62,404 nucleotides of DNA from Magnetococcales bacterium (lineage in GTDB: Bacteria; Pseudomonadota; Magnetococcia; Magnetococcales; UBA8363). A program made the position numbers and the translations under genes. The notes beneath the pieces were generated by a model, which worked only from the letters and a program-made list of their open reading frames with translations, searched no databases and was not told the DNA's origin. Positions 27,342 to 36,474 of the stretch are shown in pieces; within the stretch, counting starts at the first letter, position 1; each line of letters begins with the position of its first letter. The stretch spans positions 1 to 62,404 of the forward strand of contig JADGCV010000017.1 of NCBI GenBank assembly GCA_015228815.1, written 5' to 3'.

Positions 27342-27710
27342 ATGAGCAACGACGACATTGCCAAAATCCGCTCCCTCCTTGAATCGCAGTATGCCGATTT
27401 TCGCGACAGCCAGAACAATCTGGGCGTTCCCTCCTGGGTTCGATGGAGTCTGTCGGGTGTCGGGGCCATGCTTCTGGCGCTGGGCAGCCTGATCATCGAC
27501 ATCACCATGGAGGCGGGAGAATACCGCGAACGCATCAGCGGCCATGAACGCCAAATCACGGCCTTCGACAAGGACATCCGGGTGCTGCACGATCGCTTTG
27601 GCGCCCTGGAACAGGCCCAGGCGGTTGCCGCGACCAAACTGGACGCGATCCTCGATAAACTGGACATCCACGAAAGCCGCGATCGGCAACGTCGCGGTCG
27701 GGAAAACTGA
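27342..27710 (+). CDS. Single-pass membrane phage protein (holin/XhlA-like)
   Basis: 122 residues: one hydrophobic helix (about 32-50) after a charged N-terminus, then a heptad coiled coil (about 58-110) ending in Arg-rich residues. This layout is typical of XhlA- or holin-associated phage proteins. It lies upstream of the terminase genes, where many podoviruses keep lysis genes. No endolysin is next to it. Confidence 0.45.
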   Translation: MSNDDIAKIRSLLESQYADFRDSQNNLGVPSWVRWSLSGVGAMLLALGSLIIDITMEAGEYRERISGHERQITAFDKDIRVLHDRFGALEQAQAVAATKLDAILDKLDIHESRDRQRRGREN

Positions 27711-27802
27711 ACGTACAGAATGCATCCGGAAAAAAATCACCTTCGATCAAAATCCTTGGGGCGCTTTCCCAAGACCTGTTTTTTCCTTCGATACCGGGAA
27801 AC

Positions 27803-27904
27803 ATGTTCATGATTGACTCCTTTCTGACGGTTGTCACCATTATTTGCACCCTCCTGGCGGCATTGCTGACCATCGGAATGATCTCGCGGGACCGCAAGCC
27901 ATGA
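27803..27904 (+). CDS. 33-residue membrane peptide
   Basis: ATG 27803 encodes 33 residues: a hydrophobic helix (about 6-27, FLTVVTIICTLLAALLTIGM) and a basic tail SRDRKP. Its TGA overlaps the ATG of the next gene (ATGA). It may be a mini-holin or spanin-like partner; function not known. Confidence 0.45.
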   Translation: MFMIDSFLTVVTIICTLLAALLTIGMISRDRKP

Positions 27905-28122
27905 GCGCCATCGATCCCGAGAGAATCCTGGAAGAACTGATGCGCCTGCGCGAGGAGGCCGCGACCGCGGGTCAGTTCACCGCGGCGGTCCGGGCGACTG
28001 AACTCATCGGCAAACATTTATCGATGTTCGTCGATCGCGTGGAACACAAAGGCGAGATTGATTTTGCCACCCGTCTGATGTCGGCACGCCGGAGGAATCA
28101 TGAAACATCTGGAGACACCTGA
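27901..28122 (+). CDS. Small terminase subunit candidate
   Basis: 73 residues, all helical: LEELMRLREEAATAGQFTAAVRATELIGKHLSMFVDRVEHKGEIDFATRLMSARRR. The size and the place immediately before the large terminase (22-nt overlap) fit a TerS, which recognises phage DNA for packaging. The sequence matches the central oligomerisation part of P22-like TerS proteins; a longer N-terminal DNA-binding domain is absent. Confidence 0.55.
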   Translation: MSAIDPERILEELMRLREEAATAGQFTAAVRATELIGKHLSMFVDRVEHKGEIDFATRLMSARRRNHETSGDT

Positions 28123-29551
28123 GGAACTGCAACAACAATTGGCGGAGCTTCTGGCCTCTTGTTCCCGAGATCCCTTCCGGTTCGTCTCCTTGTGTTTTCC
28201 ATGGGGAACCGGTGAACTCACGGAGCATGAAGGCCCCGACCCATGGCAAAAAGATGTTTTGCAATCGATCACCACGGCACTCGGGACCGGCAATCTTGCA
28301 CCGGTACGGGTGGCGGTAGCGAGCGGCCACGGGATTGGCAAATCGGCATTGGTGGCGTGGCTCATGCTTTGGTCGATCATGACCTTCGAGGAGACGAAGG
28401 GGGTCGTGACAGCCAATACCGAAAACCAGTTGAAAACGAAAACCTGGGCCGAACTGGCCAAATGGCGACGTCTGTGCCTGGGTGGCGACCTGTTCCGAAT
28501 GACTGCCACCGCCCTGTTTGCCGCCGATGCCCGGTTTGAAAAAACCTGGCGCATCGACATGGTCCCATGGAGTGAACGCAACACCGAAGCCTTCGCCGGC
28601 CTGCACAATGAAGGAAAACGGGTTGCCTTGTTTTTTGACGAGGCCTCGGCCATTCCCGATTCGGTGTGGGAAGTGGCGGAAGGGGCGATGACCGATGCCA
28701 ACACGGAAATATTGTGGTGTTGTTTCGGCAATCCAACCCTGGCAAGCGGTCGATTTCACGCCTGTTTTGGCCGCTTCAAACATCGATGGATCACCCGCCA
28801 GATCGATTCGCGCACCTGCCGCCTCACCAACAAACAACAGATTCAACAATGGATCGACGACTACGGCGAAGATTCCGATTTTGCCCGGGTGCGGGTACGG
28901 GGATTGTTTCCCCGTTCGGGCTCCAACCAGTTCATTCCGGGAGCGGCGATCGAGCGGTGCCGTCACATCAAGGCAGAAGGATATGAAAGCCAACCCCGCC
29001 TGCTGGGCATCGATGTCGCCCGGTTCGGCGAGGACCAGACGGTCTTTGCCCTGCGTCAGGGAAGGAAACTGCTGCCATTGATCAAAATGCGTGGTCTCGA
29101 CACCACCCAGACCAGTGCCCGGGCCGCCCAGGTCATCCGACAATGGCGTCCCCAGGCCGTCTTCGTCGATGGCGTCGGCGTTGGCGGATCGGTGGTCGAT
29201 CAATTGCGGCAACAGGGATTCGACATCATTGAAATCAACGCCGGCGGCAGTGCGATGGCGCCGCAAAAATATTTCAATCAGCGGGCCGAAATGTGGGGAC
29301 GCATGCGCGAGGCGCTGGTCAACGGCATGGAGCTTCCCGACGATCCGGAATTGCTGGGTGAACTGTCCGCGGTGGAATATGGATTCTCCCCGATGCAGCA
29401 GATCCGCCTGGAAAAAAAAGAGATGATGAAACGGCGCGGCCTTTCCTCTCCCGATTGTGGCGATGCCCTGGCATTGACCTTCTCCCGCATCATCGCCCCC
29501 CTTCACGAAGACGAGGCGGCATGTTACCCGGAGGATGTCGGAACCTTGTGA
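28100..29551 (+). CDS. Phage terminase large subunit
   Basis: 483 residues. The ATPase domain has a Walker A (GHGIGKS, about 76-82) and Walker B (FFDEAS, about 178-183). The nuclease domain has acidic residues in LLGIDVARFGED (D305), VFVDGVG (D357) and SPDCGDAL (about 450). It translocates DNA into the procapsid and cuts it. Similar in layout to P22- and N4-gp68-type podoviral terminases. It is the clearest marker of the prophage. Confidence 0.93.
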   Translation: MKHLETPEELQQQLAELLASCSRDPFRFVSLCFPWGTGELTEHEGPDPWQKDVLQSITTALGTGNLAPVRVAVASGHGIGKSALVAWLMLWSIMTFEETKGVVTANTENQLKTKTWAELAKWRRLCLGGDLFRMTATALFAADARFEKTWRIDMVPWSERNTEAFAGLHNEGKRVALFFDEASAIPDSVWEVAEGAMTDANTEILWCCFGNPTLASGRFHACFGRFKHRWITRQIDSRTCRLTNKQQIQQWIDDYGEDSDFARVRVRGLFPRSGSNQFIPGAAIERCRHIKAEGYESQPRLLGIDVARFGEDQTVFALRQGRKLLPLIKMRGLDTTQTSARAAQVIRQWRPQAVFVDGVGVGGSVVDQLRQQGFDIIEINAGGSAMAPQKYFNQRAEMWGRMREALVNGMELPDDPELLGELSAVEYGFSPMQQIRLEKKEMMKRRGLSSPDCGDALALTFSRIIAPLHEDEAACYPEDVGTL

Positions 29552-29614
29552 TCATCCGACGCTAAAGAACGGAATCGCCCCAATGGTGCCCCCTTTTCCT
29601 TGGAGAAACGAACG

Positions 29615-29857
29615 ATGAATGGCAACGCCACGAAAAGCGATTGGGAAACGATGGTTGACCTTGCCCGTGAAAAGGACATCCAGCCCGCCACCGCCTATGA
29701 ATTTTCCAATGGACGCCGTTTCAGTCATCCCCAAAGGCCGTCCCCCCAGCCACCCCCCATGATGGCGGCAGGCGCGGCCCTTCGGCGGCTCGTCGATGCG
29801 CTGCACTGCATGTCCCACGACAAGGAGAACGGCCATGATCAAACCGGAAACCCCTGA
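29615..29857 (+). CDS. Hypothetical phage protein
   Basis: 80 residues from ATG 29615. Helical N-terminus, Pro-rich middle and a short His-containing end. It overlaps the next gene by 23 nt. Probable operon member; no family recognised. Confidence 0.45.
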   Translation: MNGNATKSDWETMVDLAREKDIQPATAYEFSNGRRFSHPQRPSPQPPPMMAAGAALRRLVDALHCMSHDKENGHDQTGNP

Positions 29858-30155
29858 ACAACGATTCGCGGCCCAGATCGGCGAAACCCTGTGGAACGCC
29901 TATCCCGGCTATCGCTGGGCCGTCGCCATCACCGGAGGACTGGCACGCATCCGCAATCTTGATCTTTCAGGACGATGGGGATTCGACATTCCCCTGTCGG
30001 CACTCGACCCGGATCCCCTTTTCAAACAGGTCGTCCACGCCGGCGGCGAAATCCTGGAACGCTACCGGCTGGCCCGGGGAAGGGCCGATGGGGATCGCCT
30101 CGACGAACTGCCCCGTTTCATCACCGGAGAAGCCATGGGAGATGTACACGCATGA
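29835..30155 (+). CDS. Hypothetical phage protein
   Basis: 106 residues from ATG 29835, with AAGGAG upstream inside the previous gene. Its stop overlaps the portal gene start (ATGA). The fold seems mixed alpha/beta, with a conserved-looking GYRWAVAIT and RWGFDIPLSAL. The place between terminase and portal suggests a small structural or packaging factor. Confidence 0.5.
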   Translation: MIKPETPEQRFAAQIGETLWNAYPGYRWAVAITGGLARIRNLDLSGRWGFDIPLSALDPDPLFKQVVHAGGEILERYRLARGRADGDRLDELPRFITGEAMGDVHA

Positions 30156-32206
30156 ACGAAACCCCAACCCGCCCGCAAAACCAGGACCCCTGGGAAACGG
30201 AACCATCGATGGATTCTCCGGACCACGAAACGATCGACGACGCCACCTGGCGCAAACTTTCCCAGGAAGCCTACGAAGAAAGCCGGGAATGGATGGAACG
30301 CAATCTGCGCCGGCAATGGCGACGCAACCTGGCCAATTTTCGTTCGCACCATCCCGAAGGATCGAAATATCATTCGGAAATGTACAAAAGGCGCTCGACC
30401 CTGTTTCGCCCCAAGACGCGCAACGCCATCCGCCGCAACGAGGCCCACGCCGCCGCCGCCTTTTTCCAGAACGCCGAACTGGTCAATCTGGAACCGCGCG
30501 ACGATTCCGACCCGCGACAACTGGCGAGCGCCGAAGTATTCAAGGAAATTCTCCAGCATCGTCTGGAAAAGGATATTCCCTGGTTTCAGACGGTCATCGG
30601 CGCCTTTCAGGATGCCATGGTCCATGGAATCTGCGTTTCCAAGCAGACCTGGGACTATGTCGAAGAACTCCGCGAGGTCGAAAAGGTCCTCACCGATCCG
30701 ATGACCGGACTGGCGATTCACACGCCCCAGGGTGCGCCGATGACCGAACGCTACCTGGAACGGGTCCCGATCGTTGACCGTCCGCGAATCGAACTGCTGG
30801 AACCGGAAAACATCCGCCTCGATCCGGCATCGGACTGGCGCGATCCCATCCATTCCTCGCCGTTCGTCATCCACATCATCCCCATGCGCATCGACGACAT
30901 CAAGAAACGAATGGGTACACAGTGGCGGTCACTCGACGAAAAAGAACTGCTGGCAGCCGTGGCGGAAACGGAATCCTTCAACGACAGCATCCAACAGCAA
31001 CGCCAGGAACGGGTCGCCACAAAACAACGGTCCGGCGCCGATGGGTTTGCCATCGTCAACGTTCATGAAAATTTTATCCGTCACGCCGACCACGATTGGG
31101 TCTTTTTCACGCTCGGCGCCAAGACCCTCCTGAGCGATCCGGTCCCCGTGACCGAGGTCTATCCCCATGGCCGCCCGTTCGTGATGGGTACCTGCATCAT
31201 CGAGGCCCATCGTCCCTACCCCTCGGGATTGGTGGAACTGGCCCAGGACATCCAATCGGCGATCAACGAGGTGCAGAATCAAAGATTCGACAATGTGCAA
31301 CTGGTTCTGAACAAACGCTACTTCGCCCGGCGCGGCAGCGGCGTCGATCTGAAAAGCCTGACCCGCAACATTCCCGGATCGGTCACGATGATGACCAACC
31401 CCGAATCGGATGTCGTCGTCCATCACACCCCCGACATCACCGCCAGCGCCTACGAGGAACAACAGTTGCTCAACGCCGACTTTGATTCGGCCATCGGCAC
31501 CTTCGACCAGGGGAGCGTCAACGTCAACCGGCAACTCAACGAAACCGTCGGCGGGATGAACATCCTGTCCGCCGACGCCAACCTGACGACCGAATACCTG
31601 TTGCGGGTATTTGTCGAAACCTGGGCGGAACCGGTGCTGCGACAACTGGTCCAACTGGAACAACGCTTCGAGACCGACACATTCATCCTCGCCATGGCGG
31701 GACGGCGTTCCCCCCTGGTGCAACGTTTTGGCTTCCATCCCATCATCGACCGCCTGCTGGAACAGGAATTGACCGTCCGCATCAACGTCGGCGTCGGCGC
31801 CACCAACGTCCACAACCGTCTGGAACGATTCCTCCTCGGGGCGCGTACCGTCTCCGATCTTCTGGGGATGGCCCCCGATGCCCGACAGTTGATCGCCGAA
31901 GTGTTCGGTCTTCTGGGATACAAGGATGGCATCCGCTTCTATCCCCAACTCAACACCCCCCCCTCCGAACCCCTGCCCGATCCCCTGGTGGAGGTGGAAC
32001 AGGACAAGGTCAACGTCCAACGGGAAGCCCTCCATCTGCAACGCCAGATCGAAGCGGCCCGACTGCAAACCCGACGCGAGGAAAAAATGCGCACCGACGC
32101 CCTGAAGAAAACAGAACTGGCCACCAAAGCCCACCTCGAACGCCTGCGCATCCAGGCCGCCCTCGCCACGGGAACGACCCAGGGGTTGCGTCGAAACCTG
32201 GGATGA
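30152..32206 (+). CDS. Phage portal protein (podoviral type)
   Basis: 684 residues. Long portal typical of P22/N4-like podoviruses, forming the dodecameric DNA gate in the capsid vertex. Visible family features: helix-rich N-terminus (about 25-130), the central region with DRPRIELLEPENIRLDP, the block QSAINEVQNQRFDNVQL, and the long C-terminal helix (about 600-680) with charged heptads. ATG 30152 overlaps the previous stop. Confidence 0.88.
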   Translation: MNETPTRPQNQDPWETEPSMDSPDHETIDDATWRKLSQEAYEESREWMERNLRRQWRRNLANFRSHHPEGSKYHSEMYKRRSTLFRPKTRNAIRRNEAHAAAAFFQNAELVNLEPRDDSDPRQLASAEVFKEILQHRLEKDIPWFQTVIGAFQDAMVHGICVSKQTWDYVEELREVEKVLTDPMTGLAIHTPQGAPMTERYLERVPIVDRPRIELLEPENIRLDPASDWRDPIHSSPFVIHIIPMRIDDIKKRMGTQWRSLDEKELLAAVAETESFNDSIQQQRQERVATKQRSGADGFAIVNVHENFIRHADHDWVFFTLGAKTLLSDPVPVTEVYPHGRPFVMGTCIIEAHRPYPSGLVELAQDIQSAINEVQNQRFDNVQLVLNKRYFARRGSGVDLKSLTRNIPGSVTMMTNPESDVVVHHTPDITASAYEEQQLLNADFDSAIGTFDQGSVNVNRQLNETVGGMNILSADANLTTEYLLRVFVETWAEPVLRQLVQLEQRFETDTFILAMAGRRSPLVQRFGFHPIIDRLLEQELTVRINVGVGATNVHNRLERFLLGARTVSDLLGMAPDARQLIAEVFGLLGYKDGIRFYPQLNTPPSEPLPDPLVEVEQDKVNVQREALHLQRQIEAARLQTRREEKMRTDALKKTELATKAHLERLRIQAALATGTTQGLRRNLG

Positions 32207-32281
32207 TCGAAAGTCATGGTCTATAATGGTTCGGAAAATCGAAAGACATGTCGCAAAATAAATTTCCAATTCAGGAAAATC

Positions 32282-32310
32282 TTGACAATTTCGACTCCGT
32301 AATGTACAGG
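32282..32310 (+). promoter_or_regulatory. Possible promoter of module A
   Basis: TTGACA at 32,282-32,287 and TACAGG 17 nt later, in a locally AT-rich gap after the portal gene. The -35 is perfect, the -10 is weak, so only a suggestion. The next genes form an isolated unit that ends in its own terminator. Confidence 0.35.
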
Positions 32311-32360
32311 TGAAGGGTTCATCGGGTCAGAAGGATCCCCCTCACTCAGGAGATTGTGGC

Positions 32361-32600
32361 GTGTTCATGCGTCGGTTGCGTGCAGTGTTGTCTTTGATCA
32401 AGGATTCCTTTGATGTCCGCCAATTAAAATCCCGCCCCCGTATCGATCCCTTGAAACAAGCGCAGGAAATGGAACGCCGTCTGGTAGCGACCCTGTCTCG
32501 GGGCAACCTGAGCCTTCAATTTGGTCGCTATACGACAGCCAAGGATATTGAGGACCTCAGGAAATCGTTGCGGGATCATCAGTTTTCCCTTCGCGGATGA
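32361..32600 (+). CDS. Module A small protein (partner of tail-anchored protein)
   Basis: About 79 residues from GTG 32361 (AGGAG 8 nt upstream); ATG 32367 is an alternative. Basic N-terminal half; C-terminal motif NLSLQFGRYTTAKDIEDLRKSL. A similar motif closes the small protein of module B at 48,785 (QSRGYVQSGKEISAEEMDRRTM). The last codons overlap the ATG of the larger partner (ATGA), so translation should be coupled. It is not a structural gene in the podoviral order and is likely a moron. Confidence 0.6.
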   Translation: MFMRRLRAVLSLIKDSFDVRQLKSRPRIDPLKQAQEMERRLVATLSRGNLSLQFGRYTTAKDIEDLRKSLRDHQFSLRG

Positions 32601-33220
32601 TTGACCAGACCATGGACGAAGGACGAAATCCGGAAGACCTGCTGAACACCATTTCGGAACTGTTTCGTAACGCGGAAATAGAAATCAAGTTGGCCGAACA
32701 AATGAGCGGGAATATCATCATTCCCGCCATCAACGAACTCCGGTATGCCGGCAATCATCTTCTCAAAGGGCTTCTGGCATCCTCGCCCAAGGAACAGCGC
32801 GAACAGTATTTCCGTGCCCTACGTCACTGTCAACGGGCCCATTATGATGCCGTTGAAGCGGTACTGCTTTATCTTCTGGACAAATTCAGAACGTTTCAGA
32901 ATGACTACGAAGAAGTGTCCATCCCCGCGGTCTGGCCAGACTACGCCAAGCATCTGTCACGTTTCCATGAGGCGCACAGCCTGCTCAAGTCCGTCGTCAA
33001 AAACCCGGAAGATATTGATGACCTGAAGGACAATCGCGAGAAACTCCTGGGTCCCACCAAGGAAGCTTGCAACAAACTGGCCCCTATCGTCGCATTATCG
33101 GACAGTGTCCGTATCGAATTGAACAAACAGATCGACACCAAACGGACTTCCGATTTGTATGCACGGTGGACAATTGCACTCGCCTTGATTTCCATTCTTG
33201 TGACGTTACTCGCACGGTAG
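32597..33220 (+). CDS. Module A helical protein with C-terminal membrane anchor
   Basis: 207 residues, mostly alpha-helical, with one hydrophobic segment at the extreme C-terminus (about 188-206, WTIALALISILVTLLA), so a tail-anchored inner-membrane protein with a cytoplasmic body. The block INELRYAGNHLLKG...ALRHCQRAHYDAVEAVLL aligns with ANEMFSCLHHIARG...AYESHIKRATLDSYKIAI of the module B protein. Function unknown; superinfection exclusion or abortive infection is a reasonable guess from setting and topology. Confidence 0.6.
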   Translation: MIDQTMDEGRNPEDLLNTISELFRNAEIEIKLAEQMSGNIIIPAINELRYAGNHLLKGLLASSPKEQREQYFRALRHCQRAHYDAVEAVLLYLLDKFRTFQNDYEEVSIPAVWPDYAKHLSRFHEAHSLLKSVVKNPEDIDDLKDNREKLLGPTKEACNKLAPIVALSDSVRIELNKQIDTKRTSDLYARWTIALALISILVTLLAR

Positions 33221-33273
33221 CGACGCACAGTTTCTTCGTAAGCAAATCAATCAATTTTAGTCAGCATTCTCGA

Positions 33274-33306
33274 CAGCCGGACGCAACCCATGCGCCCGGC
33301 TGTTTT
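33274..33306 (+). terminator. Intrinsic terminator closing module A
   Basis: CAGCCGG-a-CGCA / TGCG-c-CCGGCTG stem with one mismatch, a 5-nt loop, and TTTT (33,303-33,306) followed by CGTTTT. It ends the module before the next structural gene. Confidence 0.7.
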
Positions 33307-33335
33307 CGTTTTCACTTCCAACATTCGGAAAAAAC

Positions 33336-33701
33336 ATGGCGCGAAAAACAGAAAAAACGATTGCGAACGAATGGGTTGCCAATGCCAGAGCGGGACGGCT
33401 GATGGATGCGCTGGTCCAGGAGGACAGCCGGCGCATCTGGCTGGCGGAGGTCGATCTTGGATTGCAATGCCAGAAATTTTTCACATCCGATGTTGGCCGT
33501 TATCTCCTGGGTCGGGCCGCCCAGGAAATTCAGGAGGCGCGAGATCTTCTGGAACAGGTCCATCATGAAGAGACCGGCAGTGTCCGGCAATTGCAAAACC
33601 GCATCTGGCGCGCCCGATCCTTCATCACCTGGATCGATGAAGCGATCCGGGATGGCGAAGAGGCGGAAATCAACCTGAACGGATTGACACTGGAGGAGTG
33701 A
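33336..33701 (+). CDS. Hypothetical phage protein
   Basis: 121 residues, helical and acidic, likely soluble. The start MARKTEKTIANEWVANARAG is basic; the centre (about 35-100) looks like a coiled coil. It lies 5 nt before the scaffold-like gene, so it belongs to the late operon. No family recognised. Confidence 0.5.
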   Translation: MARKTEKTIANEWVANARAGRLMDALVQEDSRRIWLAEVDLGLQCQKFFTSDVGRYLLGRAAQEIQEARDLLEQVHHEETGSVRQLQNRIWRARSFITWIDEAIRDGEEAEINLNGLTLEE

Positions 33702-33705
33702 CCCC

Positions 33706-34740
33706 ATGAGCGACACATCAGCCATCCCCCTGGACGCTGAAACGGAACCGGAACGCCCTGAAACCCCGCCCTGGGATACGGAAACCCCGTCCCCAGCCGC
33801 CCCCCATCCCCCCGAAGAGACGCCACCGGTCGATGAACGTCTGGAAGCCCTGAACCGGATCGCCCGACGCAATCATGAACGGAACGAAACGCCGGCAAGA
33901 CCGGAGCCAACCTTCCCGGAAGCCGCTGCCGCCGACCGATCCGATGAAAGCGACAAGGAAACCCCGTCGCAAAACGGATCCATGCCCCCCGGAACCAGGG
34001 ATGGGCATGCGGAAACAATGCCGGTCCGATCCGACGAACGGGTGCCGGTCACCATCGATGGCAAAACCGAACTGCTGCCGCTCGACACGGTGGTCCGCGG
34101 CTATCAGATCGAGGCCGCCGCACGCAAGCGACTTGGAGCGGCGGCCTCGATCTTCAAACGGCTCAAACAGAGGGAATCATCCCTGGTCCCATCGGGACAT
34201 CCTTCACTGGCCGTCGCACCGACCCCACCCCCATCCCAGGGACGGGAGTCGGCCACGGAAACCACGTCGATCCAGGAGATGGAAGAATACCTCCAGCAGA
34301 GCGAACCGGAACAGCCGCGGCCAGCCATTGCCCCGGTCGATCCGGAGCAACTGGCGGAATATGTCTTTCTGCGGCAGGAGGTTCGGAGTGAAAAGCAACG
34401 TCTCATCGACGCGCAGCCGCACATTGCCCGCGATGCCCGATTGTCGGGCATGCATGCGAACATCGTCATGGAGACGATGGAGGCCCAACCCGGCCTGCCG
34501 ACGCGGGATTATTTTGATCACGCCACCGAGGCCATCAACCAATGGTTGCTCCAGTTGACCACGGCCAGGCTTAGCCGGACCAGCGATACCGGACAGCGGC
34601 TCATGGACAAGCGTGAGGCAACGAACAAACAGGCACCCATGGGAATTCACCGCAAGGTTTCCTCGGGAACCGATGCCCCGGCGCCGCCGACCTATGCCGA
34701 CAAGATCCGGCAGATGAAACAGGCGCGGGGCCTGACATGA
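33706..34740 (+). CDS. Scaffold-like phage protein
   Basis: 344 residues. The N-terminal 110 residues are low complexity, rich in Pro, Glu, Thr and Asp; the middle has a short conserved block VPVTIDGKTELLPLDTVVRGYQIEAAARKRLGAAASIFKRLKQ; a charged helical C-terminus follows. Position directly before the capsid gene and this composition fit a head scaffolding protein. Confidence 0.6.
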   Translation: MSDTSAIPLDAETEPERPETPPWDTETPSPAAPHPPEETPPVDERLEALNRIARRNHERNETPARPEPTFPEAAAADRSDESDKETPSQNGSMPPGTRDGHAETMPVRSDERVPVTIDGKTELLPLDTVVRGYQIEAAARKRLGAAASIFKRLKQRESSLVPSGHPSLAVAPTPPPSQGRESATETTSIQEMEEYLQQSEPEQPRPAIAPVDPEQLAEYVFLRQEVRSEKQRLIDAQPHIARDARLSGMHANIVMETMEAQPGLPTRDYFDHATEAINQWLLQLTTARLSRTSDTGQRLMDKREATNKQAPMGIHRKVSSGTDAPAPPTYADKIRQMKQARGLT

Positions 34741-34756
34741 ATGGAGGATCAAACAC

Positions 34757-35707
34757 ATGGCTGGACAAGTATGGAGCGTATCCGCCGACGGCGGATACAT
34801 GTATGCCGACAACCTGTCGGAAAAATTGCGCTTTGCCGTGCAACCGCTCTCCAAGTTTCGCCAGTTCTGCGACATCAAGGAGGCCTTTGGCAAGAATCGC
34901 GGCGACACCTTCCACTGGAACGTCTATGGCGACGTGGCGGCCCAGGGGGGAACGCTGGTCGAGACCAGCACCATGCCGGAAACCAAGTTTTCCATCTCCC
35001 AGGGGACCCTCACCGTCCAGGAATATGGCAACAGCGTCCCCTTCACCGAGAAACTCGACAATCTTTCGGAACATCCGGTGACCGAGGTCATCCACCAGGT
35101 GCTCAAGCATGATGCCAACCGTACCCTCGACGCCGCCGCTCATGCCCAGTTCGCCATCACCCCGCTGCGCCTGACCTCAGGGACCTCCACATCGACCGTC
35201 ACCCTGACCACCAACGGCACCGCCACGGAGACCAACAATGTCGCCTTTGGCAAGGGCCATGTGCAGGCGATCGTCGATCTGATGAAGGAGCGTTCGATTC
35301 CCGCCTATGACAACGGCGATTATTACGCCCTGGGACGGCCCGCGACCTTTCGTCAACTGAAGAAGGATCTGGAATCCCTGCATCAATACATCGAATCGGG
35401 GTTCAAGATGATCATGAACGGTGAAATCGGTCGCTACGAAGGGGTCCGTTTCATCGAACAGAACGGTATCGCCAAGGGGACCGGGACCACGGCGGGGAGC
35501 GCCTGGTCCAACGGCAACGATGCCGTTTATTTTCTCGGTCGGGATACCGTTGCCGAGGCGGTCGGCGTTCCCGAGGAGATTCGCGGCAAGATTCCGGGTG
35601 ATTTTGGTCGCGACCGGGGCATTGCCTGGTACTACCTGGGCGGCTTTGGCATTTGCCATTCCCAGGCGGCCCAGGCCCGCATCCTGATGTGGGATTCGGC
35701 GGCTTGA
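34757..35707 (+). CDS. N4-gp56-family major capsid protein
   Basis: 316 residues in the HK97-like fold family called N4-gp56. Diagnostic parts include the N-terminal VQPLSKFRQFCDIKEAFGKNRGDTFHWNVYGD, TLTVQEYGNSVPFTEKLDNLSEHPVTEVIHQVL, IPAYDNGDYYALG, IMNGEIGRYEGVRFIEQNG and the C-terminal GRDRGIAWYYLGGFGI. Follows a 16-nt gap after the scaffold gene. Confidence 0.9.
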   Translation: MAGQVWSVSADGGYMYADNLSEKLRFAVQPLSKFRQFCDIKEAFGKNRGDTFHWNVYGDVAAQGGTLVETSTMPETKFSISQGTLTVQEYGNSVPFTEKLDNLSEHPVTEVIHQVLKHDANRTLDAAAHAQFAITPLRLTSGTSTSTVTLTTNGTATETNNVAFGKGHVQAIVDLMKERSIPAYDNGDYYALGRPATFRQLKKDLESLHQYIESGFKMIMNGEIGRYEGVRFIEQNGIAKGTGTTAGSAWSNGNDAVYFLGRDTVAEAVGVPEEIRGKIPGDFGRDRGIAWYYLGGFGICHSQAAQARILMWDSAA

Positions 35708-35748
35708 ACGACAAAAAAACCCTGAAATCGTAAGCCTCACAACCTACG

Positions 35749-35791
35749 CCGGGAAGGGGAACCCCCTTCCCGGACCCATCGACACTTTTTT
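35749..35791 (+). terminator. Dispersed GGGAAGGGG palindrome, copy B, after the capsid gene
   Basis: 11-bp stem CCGGGAAGGGG/CCCCTTCCCGG (35,749-35,773), then ACCCATCGACAC and six T (35,786-35,791). Likely a partial terminator that lowers transcription past the capsid gene. Same element as at 7,218 and 51,443. Confidence 0.6.
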
Positions 35792-35814
35792 CTTCCATCG
35801 AGGAGATCGACCTC

Positions 35815-36183
35815 ATGTCCTACAGCGATCCCGATTTTCAGGTACGCCGTGAACATTGCGCCGGAGAAGTCGGCGGCGGGGCCACAACCGAATACGCCCG
35901 TTTTGCCTCTTTCCAGAAAGCCCGTTTGAAGAAAGTCCATTCCGTCGTCACCACCGCCGGCACCACCACCGATCACGGCTTCGACCTTTATTCCGGCACC
36001 TCCTCCATCGGCGCCATCACCCTGGGCACCAGTGCCGCCGGAGCCACCGCCGCCTCGGCAACCCTGGACGCCAGCATGACCGCCCTGGGTCGATTTTCGG
36101 TCAAATCCAAAGCGGACGCCACGGGCAAGGCAATCATCGTCTATGAATACGAAGTGACCCCCGACGCCGTCCAGACCGCCTGA
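35815..36183 (+). CDS. Capsid-associated / decoration protein candidate
   Basis: 122 residues rich in Ala, Ser, Thr and Gly, mostly beta. GAGGAG precedes the ATG. It follows the capsid gene, the usual place of decoration or head-stabilising proteins, and its composition fits this. No specific family recognised. Confidence 0.5.
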   Translation: MSYSDPDFQVRREHCAGEVGGGATTEYARFASFQKARLKKVHSVVTTAGTTTDHGFDLYSGTSSIGAITLGTSAAGATAASATLDASMTALGRFSVKSKADATGKAIIVYEYEVTPDAVQTA

Positions 36184-36218
36184 TTGTATCCCCATGTCCC
36201 CCAAAAGGAGTTTCTTCC

Positions 36219-36395
36219 ATGATCGACGACAGTCATGCCTGGCCCGGCGAGGATCTTCCCGCCGCCACGGGCCTGGAACGGCAAGAGCCGCTTGACCTTG
36301 ACTCCGGAGACGAAGCCCCCGGTGGTCGTCCTCTGGGGATTGGTCCCAGGACGATCCGCAGTCGGGATGGCACGAAGGAATTGACCATCCGTTGA
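36219..36395 (+). CDS. 58-residue phage protein
   Basis: ATG 36219 with AAGGAG 8 nt upstream; 58 residues, acidic and Gly/Pro-rich in the first two thirds, basic at the end (IRSRDGTKELTIR). The spacing and good ribosome site argue for a real gene. It may be a small head protein. No family recognised. Confidence 0.45.
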   Translation: MIDDSHAWPGEDLPAATGLERQEPLDLDSGDEAPGGRPLGIGPRTIRSRDGTKELTIR

Positions 36396-36474
36396 CGAAA
36401 GCCCCCCCTCTCGACCGAGGCATTCCACCCCAGGCGAGAGGGGGATCACCCACCACGAAGCAGGAGTCTCCCTC

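Noticed and set aside
32282-32305. TTGACA-12-TAATGT as module A promoter
   Set aside because: The spacer of 12 nt is too short for sigma-70; the 17-nt pairing with TACAGG is weak but better.
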